Origin: JANNNF01 sp040385825
Lineage (GTDB): Bacteria > Pseudomonadota > Alphaproteobacteria > Rhodobacterales > Rhodobacteraceae
Reading direction: 5' to 3'
Assembly: GCA_040385825.1 (NCBI GenBank)
Contig: JAZKGQ010000006.1
Location: 62,001 to 126,000 of the forward strand
Length of the DNA: 64,000 nucleotides
Made by a program: the position numbers and the translations under genes. Below the pieces are notes generated by a model that saw nothing but the letters and a program-made list of their open reading frames with translations, was not told the DNA's origin and made no database searches. This document shows, one piece after another, positions 53,301 through 62,540 of the stretch (positions are counted from its first letter, which is position 1; each line of letters starts with the position of its first letter).

Positions 53301-56300
53301 TCAGCACATGCGCGCCCTGCGGCAGCACGAACCCGTCATCGGCCAGGGCCACGGGCCGCAACCCCTGCACATAGCGCTTCTCGCCCCGCAATGCGGCCAC
53401 CACGGGCGCAGGCCCGGCCAGCAATTCTTCCAGCACCTGATCGGTCAATGCCGCAAGGTCCGCCGCGCCGCGACGCGGGGCCACCGGCAAGGCGATATCC
53501 ACGCTGGACACCGTGACCAGCGGCAATTCGCGCGGGATCACCCGCAGCGGGCCAAGCACTGTCGACTTTTCAGGATAGGCCAGCCCTTCGGATTTCACAG
53601 CCGCAGCGCCCGTCGTCACCACCGTCAGATGGATCGGGCGGGGCAGGTTTTCGTCGGCCATGGCCTGGGCCAGAAACATCAGCGAGTAAAACCCTTGTTC
53701 CACATTTCTGTGGAAGAAACTCGAACCGGGGCGGAACGTTTCACCGCGCGTCACCAGCCAGAAATGCGCAACGCGGGTGGGAGGATGCCCCGCTGCAACC
53801 ATATCACGAACAAGCGCGTCATATCCATCGCGGCCACGTTCGGGGGCAAGGATATAGCCATTTGCCCCGTCCCGACCGTAAGCATCGCCGGGGCGCACCG
53901 TCGTCACCCGGTGGCCTGCCGCGCGCAGGCGGGCGGTGACGCCCGCGCCCAGGCCTTCGGCATCCAGAAACACCAGCCAGGTCTGCGCCGCAGCCTCGGC
54001 CAGATCGTCAATGTCGAAACCCGCGCTTGTGGGCGTCCAATGCGGCTTCCAGCCCCAGGTGGCCAGATCGTCGCTGCGGGTGGGCAGCGCGTTGATCGGG
54101 GCTCTGGCGGCAGTCCCCGGTTCGATGAAATAGGGTTTGCGCTGAAAGGCATAGGTCGGCAGCACCACACGGTTGCGCCGGGCCTCGCCCCAGATCGGTT
54201 GCCAGTCCACCGGCACGCCGCAGGCCGACAGCCGCGCAATCGCCGCCATGTGCCACTGGTCATCGGCCATCTTCTGATCCGGGTGGCGCAGGGCTGCAAT
54301 CACCGCCGCAGCCGCCACCCCATTGGCCTGCGCCAGCGACGACATCGCCCGCCCCGGCCCCATTTCCAGATAGACCCTGTTCGGCGTGGCGGTCAGCGTC
54401 GCCATGCAGGGCTGGAACATCACGGTATTGCGCAGATGCGCCACCCAGTAGTCCGGGCTGGTGGCCTGCGCTGTGGTCAGTTCCACCCCGGTCGTGTTGG
54501 AGATGATCGGCAGGCGGGGCGCGTGCAGTTTGATCGACCGCAGATAATCGCCAAAGCGGCCAAGGATCGGCTCCAGCATCCGGCTGTGCGCGGCAATGTC
54601 GATCTGGATGCGTTGGGTTTCCACGTCCACCGCCGCCAGGGTGGCGGTCAGCCCGTCCAGCGCCGCGTCGGGGCCGGACACCACGCACAGGCCGGGGGCG
54701 TTGACAGAGGCAAGGTCCAGATCGCCCACCAGATAGGGGCGCAAGTCCACCTCGGGCAGCGGCACCGACAGCATTCCGCCCGGCGCGATCGTGTCAAACA
54801 GGCTGCCGCGCAGATGCACCAGACCGATGCAATCCTCAAAGCTGATCACGCCCGCCAGACAGGCGGCGGTGTTTTCCCCCATCGAATGGCCGACCAGCGC
54901 CGTGGGTTGCACGCCCCAGCTCTGGAACAGTTGGGCCAGCGCATATTCGGTAATCATGATCAGCGGCAGTTGCACCGACGGGCGCTTCAGCGCGGTATTG
55001 GCTGCTGCTTCCGCGCCCTTTTCCGGCAACCACAGGCTGCGGATGTCATAATCCAGCTTCGGTTGCAGGATCGCCAGCCCCCGGTCCATCCAGTCGGCGA
55101 ACACGGGTTCGGTTTCATAGATGTCCCGCGCCATGCCCGCATATTGCGCGCCGCCACCGGGGAACATGAAGATCACCTCGGGGTCGTCGCCCAGGAAATC
55201 ATGGTTGAACACCCGGCGCGGATCGGACCCTTCCAGCAGGGCTGCCGCCTCGGCATGGGACGACGCCACCAGCACGCGGCGGCGTTCAAAGGCCCGGCGG
55301 CCTTCCTTCAGGGTCCAGGCGATGTCGGCCAAAGGATCGTCGGTCGCGCGCAGATGGGCAGCCAGCCGGGCCGAGGCGCCATCCAGCGCCCCCCGCGATC
55401 TGGCCGACAGCACGATGGGCTGGAACGGCCAGTCGCTGTCGTCAGACGCCTGCCTGACCGGGGCCTGCTGCAACACCGCATGGGCGTTGGTGCCGCCCAC
55501 GCCAAGGCTGTTGACCCCGGCCCGGCGCGGCGCATCCGATGCCCAGTCGGTCAGGCGGTCATTCACCCGGAATGGGCTGGTTTCAAAATCGATCGAGGGG
55601 TTCGGGGTGTCATAGCCCAGACTTGGCGGCAGTTGCCGATGATGCAAGGACAGCGCGACCTTGATCAGGCTGGCCACCCCGGCCGCCGTATCCAGATGCC
55701 CGATGTTGGTTTTCACAGACCCGATCCGGCATGACCCCACCGCATCGGTGGTTTCGCGGAAGGCGGCGGTCAGGGCCGCAACCTCGATCGGGTCGCCCAG
55801 ATAGGTGCCGGTGCCGTGGCATTCGATATAGCTGACCGTATCGGCGGACACGCCCGCCACCGCCTGCGCCTCGGCAATCGCGCGTGCCTGACCATCGACC
55901 GACGGAGCCAGATAGCCGGCCTTGGCCGCGCCATCGTTGTTGACGGCCGATCCTTTCAGGATCGCCCAGATGTGGTCGCCATCCCGCACGGCATCGACCG
56001 CACGGCGCAGCACGACACAGCCCGCCCCGGACCCGAACACGGTGCCTTGGGCACGGGCGTCAAAGGCGTGGCAATGGCCGTCGGGCGACAGAATCTCGCC
56101 CTCGGTGTACAGATACCCCCGCGCATGGGGCAGTTCGATGGTGACACCCCCCGCCAGGGCCATGTCGCATTCGCCGTTCAGCAGGGCTTGCGTGGCGTAA
56201 TGCACCGCGACCAGCGAGGTGGAACAGGCGGTCTGAATGTTGATCGACGGCCCCTTGAGGTCGAAGATATGGCTGACGCGGGTGGCCAGGAAATCCTTGT

Positions 56301-56790
56301 CATTGCCGGTATGGCGCAGCAGGAACAGGCCGGTGCTGTCGACCAGATCGGGGTTCGAGCAGAGGTTGAAATAGAAATAGCTGCCCATGCCGCAGCCGGC
56401 ATAGACGCCGATCGCGCCCTTGAACGCCTCGGGCGGGTGGCCTGCGTTTTCCAGAGCCTCCCAGGCCACCTCAAGGAAATGGCGGTGCTGAGGGTCAAGG
56501 ATGGCGGCCTCTTTCGGGGAAAACCCGAAGAAATCGGCGTCGAAATGTTCAAACTTTTCCAGCACGGCGGCAGAGGGCACATAGTTCTGGCGGCGCATCC
56601 GGGCGGGGTCTTCGCCCGCGGCCAGCAATTCGTCATCCGACAGCACCCGGATCGATTCCACCCCCGCGGCAAGATTGGCCCAATAGGTGGCAATGTCCGG
56701 CGCGCCCGGCAGATGCGCGGCCATGCCGACAATCGCAATGTCGGTTTCGCTGATCTGGTCCAGTGCCAGGTTCTGGTTCTGGTCGTTCAT
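50335..56790 (-). CDS. Type I polyketide synthase KS-AT-KR-DH-ACP-TE
   Basis: A 2151-residue single-module PKS. Ketosynthase, residues 15-440 (C189, H325 and H365). Acyltransferase, about 540-830 (S636 in GHSMGEN and H735). A structural reductase subdomain follows at about 910-1140. Ketoreductase, about 1160-1360 (TGGFGGIG; Y1325, N1329). Dehydratase, about 1390-1660 (H1410, D1578). Carrier domain with S1791. Thioesterase, about 1865-2120 (S1938 in GYSGGG; GDHN near the end). All key residues appear intact. The reductase-before-dehydratase order is unusual. ATG 56790 fits the usual PKS N-terminus; ATG 56808 is possible. It is the first gene of the cluster. Confidence 0.94.
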   Translation of the reverse strand: MNDQNQNLALDQISETDIAIVGMAAHLPGAPDIATYWANLAAGVESIRVLSDDELLAAGEDPARMRRQNYVPSAAVLEKFEHFDADFFGFSPKEAAILDPQHRHFLEVAWEALENAGHPPEAFKGAIGVYAGCGMGSYFYFNLCSNPDLVDSTGLFLLRHTGNDKDFLATRVSHIFDLKGPSINIQTACSTSLVAVHYATQALLNGECDMALAGGVTIELPHARGYLYTEGEILSPDGHCHAFDARAQGTVFGSGAGCVVLRRAVDAVRDGDHIWAILKGSAVNNDGAAKAGYLAPSVDGQARAIAEAQAVAGVSADTVSYIECHGTGTYLGDPIEVAALTAAFRETTDAVGSCRIGSVKTNIGHLDTAAGVASLIKVALSLHHRQLPPSLGYDTPNPSIDFETSPFRVNDRLTDWASDAPRRAGVNSLGVGGTNAHAVLQQAPVRQASDDSDWPFQPIVLSARSRGALDGASARLAAHLRATDDPLADIAWTLKEGRRAFERRRVLVASSHAEAAALLEGSDPRRVFNHDFLGDDPEVIFMFPGGGAQYAGMARDIYETEPVFADWMDRGLAILQPKLDYDIRSLWLPEKGAEAAANTALKRPSVQLPLIMITEYALAQLFQSWGVQPTALVGHSMGENTAACLAGVISFEDCIGLVHLRGSLFDTIAPGGMLSVPLPEVDLRPYLVGDLDLASVNAPGLCVVSGPDAALDGLTATLAAVDVETQRIQIDIAAHSRMLEPILGRFGDYLRSIKLHAPRLPIISNTTGVELTTAQATSPDYWVAHLRNTVMFQPCMATLTATPNRVYLEMGPGRAMSSLAQANGVAAAAVIAALRHPDQKMADDQWHMAAIARLSACGVPVDWQPIWGEARRNRVVLPTYAFQRKPYFIEPGTAARAPINALPTRSDDLATWGWKPHWTPTSAGFDIDDLAEAAAQTWLVFLDAEGLGAGVTARLRAAGHRVTTVRPGDAYGRDGANGYILAPERGRDGYDALVRDMVAAGHPPTRVAHFWLVTRGETFRPGSSFFHRNVEQGFYSLMFLAQAMADENLPRPIHLTVVTTGAAAVKSEGLAYPEKSTVLGPLRVIPRELPLVTVSSVDIALPVAPRRGAADLAALTDQVLEELLAGPAPVVAALRGEKRYVQGLRPVALADDGFVLPQGAHVLITGGFGGIGLTIAEDLIRRFGAKITLIARRSLPDRATWGGYLAAHDPADPLARRILALQRLEALGGAVLVAPADVCNEQDMQAAVDAGVARFGAVRAVIHAAGVVDDGPLMTKAPAQVEEVFAPKLHGTQVLHRLFPDGSLDLLVLFSSTSTVTGPAGQIDYVAANEYLNAYAKSRSQGKTRVVALNWGIWTGVGMAAEALADRTGRPDAPRLPIGLPMLDEATFDGQGNRLFIASYGMDRWVLDGHRTKAGQALIPGTGILEIAAQAMRAQGEAGAFEVQDLYFFRPLDVADGASRDIRARLMRSDEGYAFELRSAVPHKGRTGWQLHAQGRVLPVAGHAPRIDVAAIAARLPGAELGDGLRSPQEEHLNFGPRWRVLRNRSLGAGEGLARLTLPSAFHADLDQPWVLHPALMDLATGWAMGLIAGYQPTNLWVPVSYARILVHHALPADIVSHVRNAAPNRATDPSAQFDITLATPEGVVCVEIHGFTIRRLDGALAFARPDPRELEFDDGKASAKPASPAEERLLHTFSQGIRPDEGAQAFARAVTAGQSQIIVSSLDLPALIRQTAEAEAARSEGQSFQRPDLDTAYVEPRNDVERTLVGFWQDLLGVAQVGVEDSFFDLGGHSLIAVRLFAMVKKAYRVEFPISILFEAPTIARCAALIADQIGEVADSGAMTPVKAAPARRFTHLVPMHQGDGGPKAPLFIVAGMGGNVLNLRHMANLMGADRPFYGLQARGLLGDDQPHSTLQQAATDYLAEVRQVQPQGPYFLGGYSGGGLTAWDMARQLEAAGEQVALVVLLDTPLPMRPVVSPRDKAVIKLLEFRRKGVGYMVEWMQKRHAWNVSQRELRRAGPPPEAPTDFNNMAVEIAFRGALPQMQLVRRSGAAVLFRPPMDLKWQVASGRWVSDAKEYVYPDNDWGQFAPDLQTIEVPGDHNSMVLEPNIRALVARLRGVIAGVEAGLVAQATPAVEADLPPPLSGTALAQAAE

Positions 56791-56990
56791 CGACACTGTC
56801 GCACCCATTCCCACAGCGGGGCTGTTCCGGGCCACCCCGGACACCACCCGCCAACCCCCTGAAACTACCGCAAACCCTGCGTCAGGGATACCCATACCAG
56901 AGGCACAATGTGATCATATCCATACGAACGACAATGCCATGTTAATGCCGCCGCGTCGCCGTGAAAACCCGTCAAAAAAGGCAGATCCCG

Positions 56991-57962
56991 CTACCAGAAC
57001 CCCGACCCGACCCCACGCGCCATCCGAACTTGCGCGATTGCGTAAACAATCGCATCGAAGAAAAACCCGGCAAGGGTGATCGGCAGGCGACGCCACGTCA
57101 CCCGCGCCAGCCGCTTGGTCAGGAAATGCACCGGCACGAAACCGAAGGGCAGGCGCGGCAATTGCCGGGCCAGCATGGCGGGCAGCCAGCCGTCCTCGGC
57201 TGCCGCCTGCGCCAGCGCCGCATGGCGCGCCGTGGCGGGCAGGCGGCGCAGATCGGCAAAGGCCGCAGCATTGATCGCCGACCCGATCACGATGCGCGTC
57301 TGGTGCCGGATCAGCGCCGCGATGCTGCGTTCGGACGCATAGATGTGGAAGACATCCGCTCCGTCGATCAGGGCAATATCGCCGTCATTGGTCAAGGCAT
57401 CGGTCAGCACCATGGCGCGCAGAAACCCGTCCTCGACCGGCAGACCGATGGGCAGATGATGGCGCCGGGCCACATCGGCGCGGATGGCATAAAGCTGGCC
57501 GCAAATGGCGGTGCGCCAGTCGTCCAGCCCGCCCCCCGCCGCCGCGATGATGCGGTCCAGCAGCGACAGCCCCTCGGGGCGATAGGCGATGTCCTTGACG
57601 GGGCGGCTGTTCAGCACGGCCAGACCCGGACGGCCGGCCAGACCCTGCGCCAGCTTGGCCAAGGCCCCAACATCGGGCATCTGGATGTCGGCGTCGGCCA
57701 TGATCAGAACCTCGGCATCCCCGCGCGACAGATCATGGACAAAGCGGTTCCAGGTGCGGGACTTGCCGCCTTGGGGCAGGTCCACCACCTCTGCCGCGCC
57801 CGCCGCCCGCGCCCGCGCCACGGTGTCATCGGTGCAGCCGTTGCACAGGATCACCACCCGCGCGTCCAGCCCGGACAGATCCTGCCGCGCCAGTTCGGCC
57901 ACCATGGCGGCGATGCCGGCAGCTTCGTCATGGGCGAAAACCCCGATATCGACCCGCAGCAT
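56991..57962 (-). CDS. Family 2 glycosyltransferase
   Basis: A 323-residue GT2 enzyme. It starts MLRVDIGVFAHDEAAGIAAM and has the donor-site pattern ILCNGCTDDT and the metal-binding MADADIQMP near residue 90. The LPVEDGFLRA motif near 194 is likely part of the acceptor/catalytic region. A C-terminal hydrophobic stretch (about 290-312) suggests membrane association. Its start shares a base with the upstream O-antigen-ligase-like gene stop. It is likely part of exopolysaccharide synthesis. Confidence 0.88.
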   Translation of the reverse strand: MLRVDIGVFAHDEAAGIAAMVAELARQDLSGLDARVVILCNGCTDDTVARARAAGAAEVVDLPQGGKSRTWNRFVHDLSRGDAEVLIMADADIQMPDVGALAKLAQGLAGRPGLAVLNSRPVKDIAYRPEGLSLLDRIIAAAGGGLDDWRTAICGQLYAIRADVARRHHLPIGLPVEDGFLRAMVLTDALTNDGDIALIDGADVFHIYASERSIAALIRHQTRIVIGSAINAAAFADLRRLPATARHAALAQAAAEDGWLPAMLARQLPRLPFGFVPVHFLTKRLARVTWRRLPITLAGFFFDAIVYAIAQVRMARGVGSGFW

Positions 57963-59410
57963 CAGATCACCGTCCTGCCATGGCGCAGCGTCACCCGGTC
58001 CAGCGCCGCGCGGGCCTTGCGGTCGCGGATCAGCGCCTCGGCATGGCCCATCAGCGCGCCGGCCATCAGCCAGGTGATCCCCACGATGGTCGCGTTCGGC
58101 AACAGGTCCACCATGCTGACCGCAAGGATCAGCGCCATCCCGCAGGCTTCACGCGGGACGACAAGCCCGCGTTGCAGCATAGCCTCGCGCAGCAGCAGGA
58201 TCAGCGGCAGGGCCAGCAGCCCGAACTCGGCAATATAGCCCACCCAGCCATAAATCCCGATCTGGATGGCCCATTCGCCATCGACGATCGACACTTCGCG
58301 CCCGGTCACCGGATCATGCAGCAGGTTGCGCCCATAGCCGCCCCAGCCAAACCACGGGCGTTCGGCGGCGCGGGCCAGAAGCTGGTCTTCATTGATCACG
58401 CGAAACGCCAGCGACCCGGCGCGTTCCGGGCTGATCATCTGGGCGGCCGCGATGATGCTGTCCACCGGAATGACCTGCAACCCGCGCAGCAGCGGATACA
58501 GCACCACCACCACCGCCAGCCCGGCGGCCACCCACAACTGCACCCGCCGGGGCGCCAGCAGGATCAGCGGCGCCGCGACCACCGCATAGATCATCGGCCC
58601 CGCCGACCGGCACAGCACCAGCATCACCGCCAGATAGACCACGATGACCAGATGCCTGGGCCGGGCCTCGGCGGGCGCGGCCCGCAGCGCCAGCACCGCC
58701 GCCAGCAGGGCCATCAGCGCAAAGAACGCCACCCACAGCCCATGCGGCAGGAACACCACCGGGCGATAGCCGCCACCGCGGATGGTCTGAAAGAAGTCAT
58801 GCTGGAAAAAGCCATAGATCCAGACGTTCATCTGCGGGCTGAAGCGCATCTCGATCAGCATGGGGATCGAATAGGCCAGCCCCCCCGCCACAAAGGCGGC
58901 AAGCAAGGCCCGCATGGCCTGCGGCGTGCCCAGATAGCGGCGGGCCAGAAAGAACGGCATCACAAAGATCGCCTGATTGGCCACCGCCGCCACGGAATCG
59001 TAAATCCGCATCCCCGGCACGCCGGTATTGAACGGCAGCGGATCGCCATTGGTCAGCACCGTGGCAAAGGGCGACAGCACGAACAGGCAGATCAGCACCC
59101 GCCCCACCACTCCGTCAGGCAGCACCGGCACCCGGTCGCGCAACACATAGACCGACGCCACCAGCGCCATCAGGTTGGGGATGCTTTCCTTGCGCAGGTC
59201 GGGCACCACCGGAAAGTCGATGGCCACCACCGGCGGCAGCAGCAGATAGCCGCCCAGAATGGTCCAGATCAACGCCCGCGCGGGATCGAGCCTGGAATAC
59301 AGCACCACGGCCACCAGCGGCCAGGCCAGCAGCATCACATAGGCAAAGAGGTTCGGTTCGTCCAAAGGCATACTCGACGGATCGCGGCGCTGCTCGTCTT
59401 TGTATAGCAT
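57962..59410 (-). CDS. O-antigen ligase/polymerase-like membrane protein
   Basis: About 482 residues, with 10-12 hydrophobic segments from residue 20 to the end. A large hydrophilic loop near residue 325-375 (RPWFGWGGYGRNLLHD) matches the WaaL/Wzy O-antigen ligase family pattern in which a periplasmic loop follows an arginine-rich part. It would polymerise or ligate polysaccharide repeat units on the periplasmic face. The true start is unclear: ATG 59410 (MLYKDEQ) or ATG 59371 (MPLDEPN). Longer frames would overlap the divergent gene. Confidence 0.8.
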   Translation of the reverse strand: MLYKDEQRRDPSSMPLDEPNLFAYVMLLAWPLVAVVLYSRLDPARALIWTILGGYLLLPPVVAIDFPVVPDLRKESIPNLMALVASVYVLRDRVPVLPDGVVGRVLICLFVLSPFATVLTNGDPLPFNTGVPGMRIYDSVAAVANQAIFVMPFFLARRYLGTPQAMRALLAAFVAGGLAYSIPMLIEMRFSPQMNVWIYGFFQHDFFQTIRGGGYRPVVFLPHGLWVAFFALMALLAAVLALRAAPAEARPRHLVIVVYLAVMLVLCRSAGPMIYAVVAAPLILLAPRRVQLWVAAGLAVVVVLYPLLRGLQVIPVDSIIAAAQMISPERAGSLAFRVINEDQLLARAAERPWFGWGGYGRNLLHDPVTGREVSIVDGEWAIQIGIYGWVGYIAEFGLLALPLILLLREAMLQRGLVVPREACGMALILAVSMVDLLPNATIVGITWLMAGALMGHAEALIRDRKARAALDRVTLRHGRTVI

Positions 59411-59564
59411 GGCCCGCAGGATGCAGCCACCAGAGCGCAGAGGCGTGGACCGCCATTCGGGAAACAGTCTGTTCCACAGGCAGATGGCAGGCTGAACCCC
59501 GTCGCTTTGCACGGCCAACGCTGGTATGACCCGGACCGGACCATGACGACGACAGGGACAGCGC

Positions 59565-60317
59565 TTGCAGTTTCGCTTTGACCAGACGGTGATCACCATT
59601 ACGCATCCCGACCGGGCGGCGCTGCTGGTGGCGGTGCGCGACCGGCTGTCGCGCGGGCTGGGCTTCGCGCTGGCGACGATCAATCTGGATCATGTGGTCA
59701 AGCTGCGCGGCTCTGACGCCTTTCGCAGCGCCTATGCCCGGCATGACATGGTGGTGGCCGATGGCAACCCGATCGTCTGGCTGTCGCGGCTGGCCGGGCG
59801 CCCGGTCGGGCTGGTGCCGGGGTCCGACATGGTGGTGCCGCTGTGTGCGCTGATGGCGGACATGGGCCTGCCGGTGTCGCTGGTCGGCACCACGGACGCG
59901 GCGCTGGCGGGGGCTGCGGCGGCCCTGCGCGCGCAGGTGCCGGGGCTGCGGATCGCCCTTTCGATCTCGCCCCGCTTTGGCTTTGATCCCACCGGCGACG
60001 AGGCCACCGCCATCGCCACCCGGCTTGCGGCGCTTGGTCCCGGCCTGTGCCTGCTGGCGCTGAGCGCGCCCAAGCAGGAACAACTCGCGGCCTTTGCCCG
60101 CCCGCTTGCGCCGCAGACCGGCTTTGCCTGCATCGGGGCAGGTCTGGATTTTCTGGCGGGCCATCAGCACCGCGCCCCTGCTTGGATGCGGGCGGTGGCG
60201 ATGGAATGGGTCTGGCGGGCCGCAACCGCGCCGCGCCGCCTGATCCCGCGCTATGCCGCCTGTGCCGCCGTGCTGCCGGGGCAGATGCTGGCGGCGCTGC
60301 GGCTGCGGTTCGGCTGA
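59565..60317 (+). CDS. WecG/TagA/CpsF-family glycosyltransferase (GT26)
   Basis: A 250-residue GT26 enzyme. The family pattern is clear: TINLDHVVKLRGSDAFRSAY, VVADGNPIVW, GSDMVVPLCA, and the C-terminal PAWMRAVAMEWVWRA. It transfers a sugar to a lipid-linked acceptor at the inner membrane. An in-frame stop at 59544 excludes a longer reading. TTG 59565 with AGGGA upstream is the best start; GTG 59589 is possible. Its stop abuts the convergent GT2 stop. Confidence 0.86.
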   Translation: MQFRFDQTVITITHPDRAALLVAVRDRLSRGLGFALATINLDHVVKLRGSDAFRSAYARHDMVVADGNPIVWLSRLAGRPVGLVPGSDMVVPLCALMADMGLPVSLVGTTDAALAGAAAALRAQVPGLRIALSISPRFGFDPTGDEATAIATRLAALGPGLCLLALSAPKQEQLAAFARPLAPQTGFACIGAGLDFLAGHQHRAPAWMRAVAMEWVWRAATAPRRLIPRYAACAAVLPGQMLAALRLRFG

Positions 60318-61322
60318 CTACTTGTACTCGATCAGACCCGCCTGCCGGTTGCGCAGCCGGTTCAGCCAATAGCCCGCCACCCCCTGCGCTTCGGGCAGCT
60401 TGCCCAGCACGCTGAATACGGCGGCCAGCCAGCCCGCCCGGCCATCGGCCCGCCAGCGCCAGCCCAGACGCAACACCTGCACCGGCCACAGCAGCAGCAG
60501 CGCAAACCCCCACGGATGCAGCAGCCCCGAAACCAGCGCCAGCACCGGCACCCCCGGCCCCCACAGCAAGGCACGCCGGGTTTCGGCCACCCAGTGCCGT
60601 TCCGGCCCGCCGCCATGCAGGGCGGCGCCTTCGGCAAAGGCATGCCCCGCCCGGCGCGACCGTTGCCACCATTGGCCCAGCCGCGACATGGCGGCATCAT
60701 GCAGGGTCATCTCGGCGTCAATCCGCCAGACCTCGCCCCCGGCGCGGCGCAGGCGCAGGCACAGCTCGGGTTCTTCGCCCGCAATCAGGCTTTCGCGGTA
60801 ACCGCCCACCCGCAGCACGGCAGACAGCCGCATCAGCGCATCACCGCCACAGGCCCGCGTGCGGCCAACCCGCGTGTCCCATTCGCGGTCACACAGCCGG
60901 TTCCACAGCGAATCCTCGGGCCGCCTTTCACGCCTCCGCCCGCAGACGACCACGGCGCGCGGATGGCTGGCAAACCCGGCCAGCCCGGCATCGATCCAGG
61001 CGGCATCCACGATGCAGTCGCCATCGACGAACTGCACGAAATCGGCGCGCGGCGATTGCGCGGCCAGCTCTGCCAGCCCGGCATTGCGCGCCCGCGCGGC
61101 AGTAAAGGGCAGGTCCATGTCCAGCGCCACCACGCTGGCCCCCTGCGCCTGCGCTGCCGCCACCGACCCGTCGGTGGACCCGCTGTCGACATAGATCAGC
61201 CGCCGCACCCGGCCCCGCAGCGACGCAAGGCAGGCGATCAGCCGCGCGCCTTCGTTGCGGCCGATCACCACCGCATCCACAATGGGCACCGACGTTTGGC
61301 TGAGGTTGGGCGCATCTGTCAT
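60318..61322 (-). CDS. Family 2 glycosyltransferase
   Basis: A 334-residue GT2 protein. The nucleotide site is VVIGRNEGARL near residue 17, YVDSGSTDGSV near 46, and the DxD motif FVDGDC near 96. A C-terminal membrane segment (PVLALVSGLLHPWGFALLLL, about 250-270) anchors it. ATG 61322 (MTDAPNLS) is a better start than the upstream frame. It is convergent with the WecG-like gene without any gap. Confidence 0.88.
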   Translation of the reverse strand: MTDAPNLSQTSVPIVDAVVIGRNEGARLIACLASLRGRVRRLIYVDSGSTDGSVAAAQAQGASVVALDMDLPFTAARARNAGLAELAAQSPRADFVQFVDGDCIVDAAWIDAGLAGFASHPRAVVVCGRRRERRPEDSLWNRLCDREWDTRVGRTRACGGDALMRLSAVLRVGGYRESLIAGEEPELCLRLRRAGGEVWRIDAEMTLHDAAMSRLGQWWQRSRRAGHAFAEGAALHGGGPERHWVAETRRALLWGPGVPVLALVSGLLHPWGFALLLLWPVQVLRLGWRWRADGRAGWLAAVFSVLGKLPEAQGVAGYWLNRLRNRQAGLIEYK

Positions 61323-61657
61323 GCCATCCACCCTAAGCCCGCCGCGCCCCGCGGCCAAGCCCCCGCGCATCAGGACAGAGCCGCCGCAACTGCCCGGCCC
61401 GGCTTTCATTTTCCGCCGACATCTGTTAGCAAGGGATCACTTGGGCGGGGGCCCGAACACGAGGAACAAGGCCATCGGCGCGCAGCACCGGGGGGCCTTC
61501 AAGGCGGGATTCGGACTTTGTCCTGCTGTGGTGGCGGGTTTTGTCAATCGGCGGTGCCAGCAATGGGCCGTGCGTACAGGGGCCCGTGACTTCGATGTAC
61601 AGACACAATATCTTGGGGGGCCAACCCGTGGAACCGGCACGGCAGGAGTATGTGTTG
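61323..61657. other. Intergenic region upstream of the CpsD-like gene
   Basis: A 335-base divergent gap. It must hold promoters for the GT2 gene (minus) and the exopolysaccharide kinase operon (plus). AGGAG at about 61644-61648 is the ribosome site for ATG 61658. No operator, RNA gene or repeat was recognised. Confidence 0.5.
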
Positions 61658-62533
61658 ATGTCCAGTGACGACCAACCACCCTCTGGACCCGCCCCGCGCG
61701 CCACCGGGGTATCGCTGTTTCGCCCCGGCCAGGGCCTGCCAAACCGCCAGGTCACGCTGGATCAGAAGACCGGGCGCGAGATTGTCCTGTCGCCGCTGCG
61801 ACTGGCCGCGCCCAACCCGGCGCGGGTGTGGGAATCAATCGGCCAGATCACGCTGGATGCCGGCCGGCTGGCCGGAAACGGTTTGTTTACCCAGACGGCA
61901 CAAAACCCGGCCGCCGCCACTTTCGATATTCTGCGCACCCGAATCCTTCAGGCGCTGGCCGCCAAGGGCTGGGGGCGCATCGCCGTCACCTCGCCGACCC
62001 ATGGCTGCGGCAAGTCCTTTGTCGCGGCCAATCTGGCGCTGTCGATGGCGCGCATGCCGTCCTGCCGCACCGTGCTGATGGATCTGGAACTGCGCGACCC
62101 GCAGCTTGCCGGCCTGTTCGGCCTGCGCGAACCGCAGCCGCTGCGCGAGTTTCTGTCGGGCGACCAGCCGCTGGAATCGCATTTCCGCCGGGTGGGGCGC
62201 AATCTGGCGCTGGCGCTGAACGGCGAGGCCGTGCCCGACACCGCCGCCCTGCTGCAAGACCCAGAAACCGCCCGCGCGCTGGAAGCCATGCGCGACCAGT
62301 TGCAACCCGATGTGGTGATCTGTGACCTGCCCCCGGCGCTTGGGTCGGATGATGTGATCGGTCTTGCGGGGCAGGTGGATGCCGTGCTGCTGGTGACCGA
62401 TGGCACCAAGACCTCGCCCGCCGACATCCGCGCCTGCGAACATCTGCTGGACGGGCGGCTGCCGCTGCTGGGCGTGGTGCTGAACCGCGCGCAGGATCGC
62501 GGCACGCAGCGCTATTCCTACGGAAAGCGGTGA
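61658..62533 (+). CDS. CpsD/CapB-like tyrosine-protein kinase, exopolysaccharide regulator
   Basis: A 291-residue bacterial tyrosine kinase domain protein. Walker A variant SPTHGCGKS lies near residue 111, Walker A' VLMDLELRDPQL near 139, and Walker B VVICDLPPALGSDD near 217. The C-terminus has two tyrosines (RYSYGKR) instead of a long tyrosine cluster. It works with the downstream Wzz-like protein to control polysaccharide chain length and export. AGGAG stands nine bases upstream of ATG 61658. It is seven bases from the next gene. Confidence 0.85.
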   Translation: MSSDDQPPSGPAPRATGVSLFRPGQGLPNRQVTLDQKTGREIVLSPLRLAAPNPARVWESIGQITLDAGRLAGNGLFTQTAQNPAAATFDILRTRILQALAAKGWGRIAVTSPTHGCGKSFVAANLALSMARMPSCRTVLMDLELRDPQLAGLFGLREPQPLREFLSGDQPLESHFRRVGRNLALALNGEAVPDTAALLQDPETARALEAMRDQLQPDVVICDLPPALGSDDVIGLAGQVDAVLLVTDGTKTSPADIRACEHLLDGRLPLLGVVLNRAQDRGTQRYSYGKR

Positions 62534-62540
62534 GGCCGGG

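Noticed and set aside
50497..55734. A 1745-codon open frame on the plus strand opposite the PKS
   Set aside because: It lies antisense to clear KS, AT, KR and DH motifs; its translation is low-complexity (His, Gln, Arg, Gly-rich) and arises from high GC at third positions.
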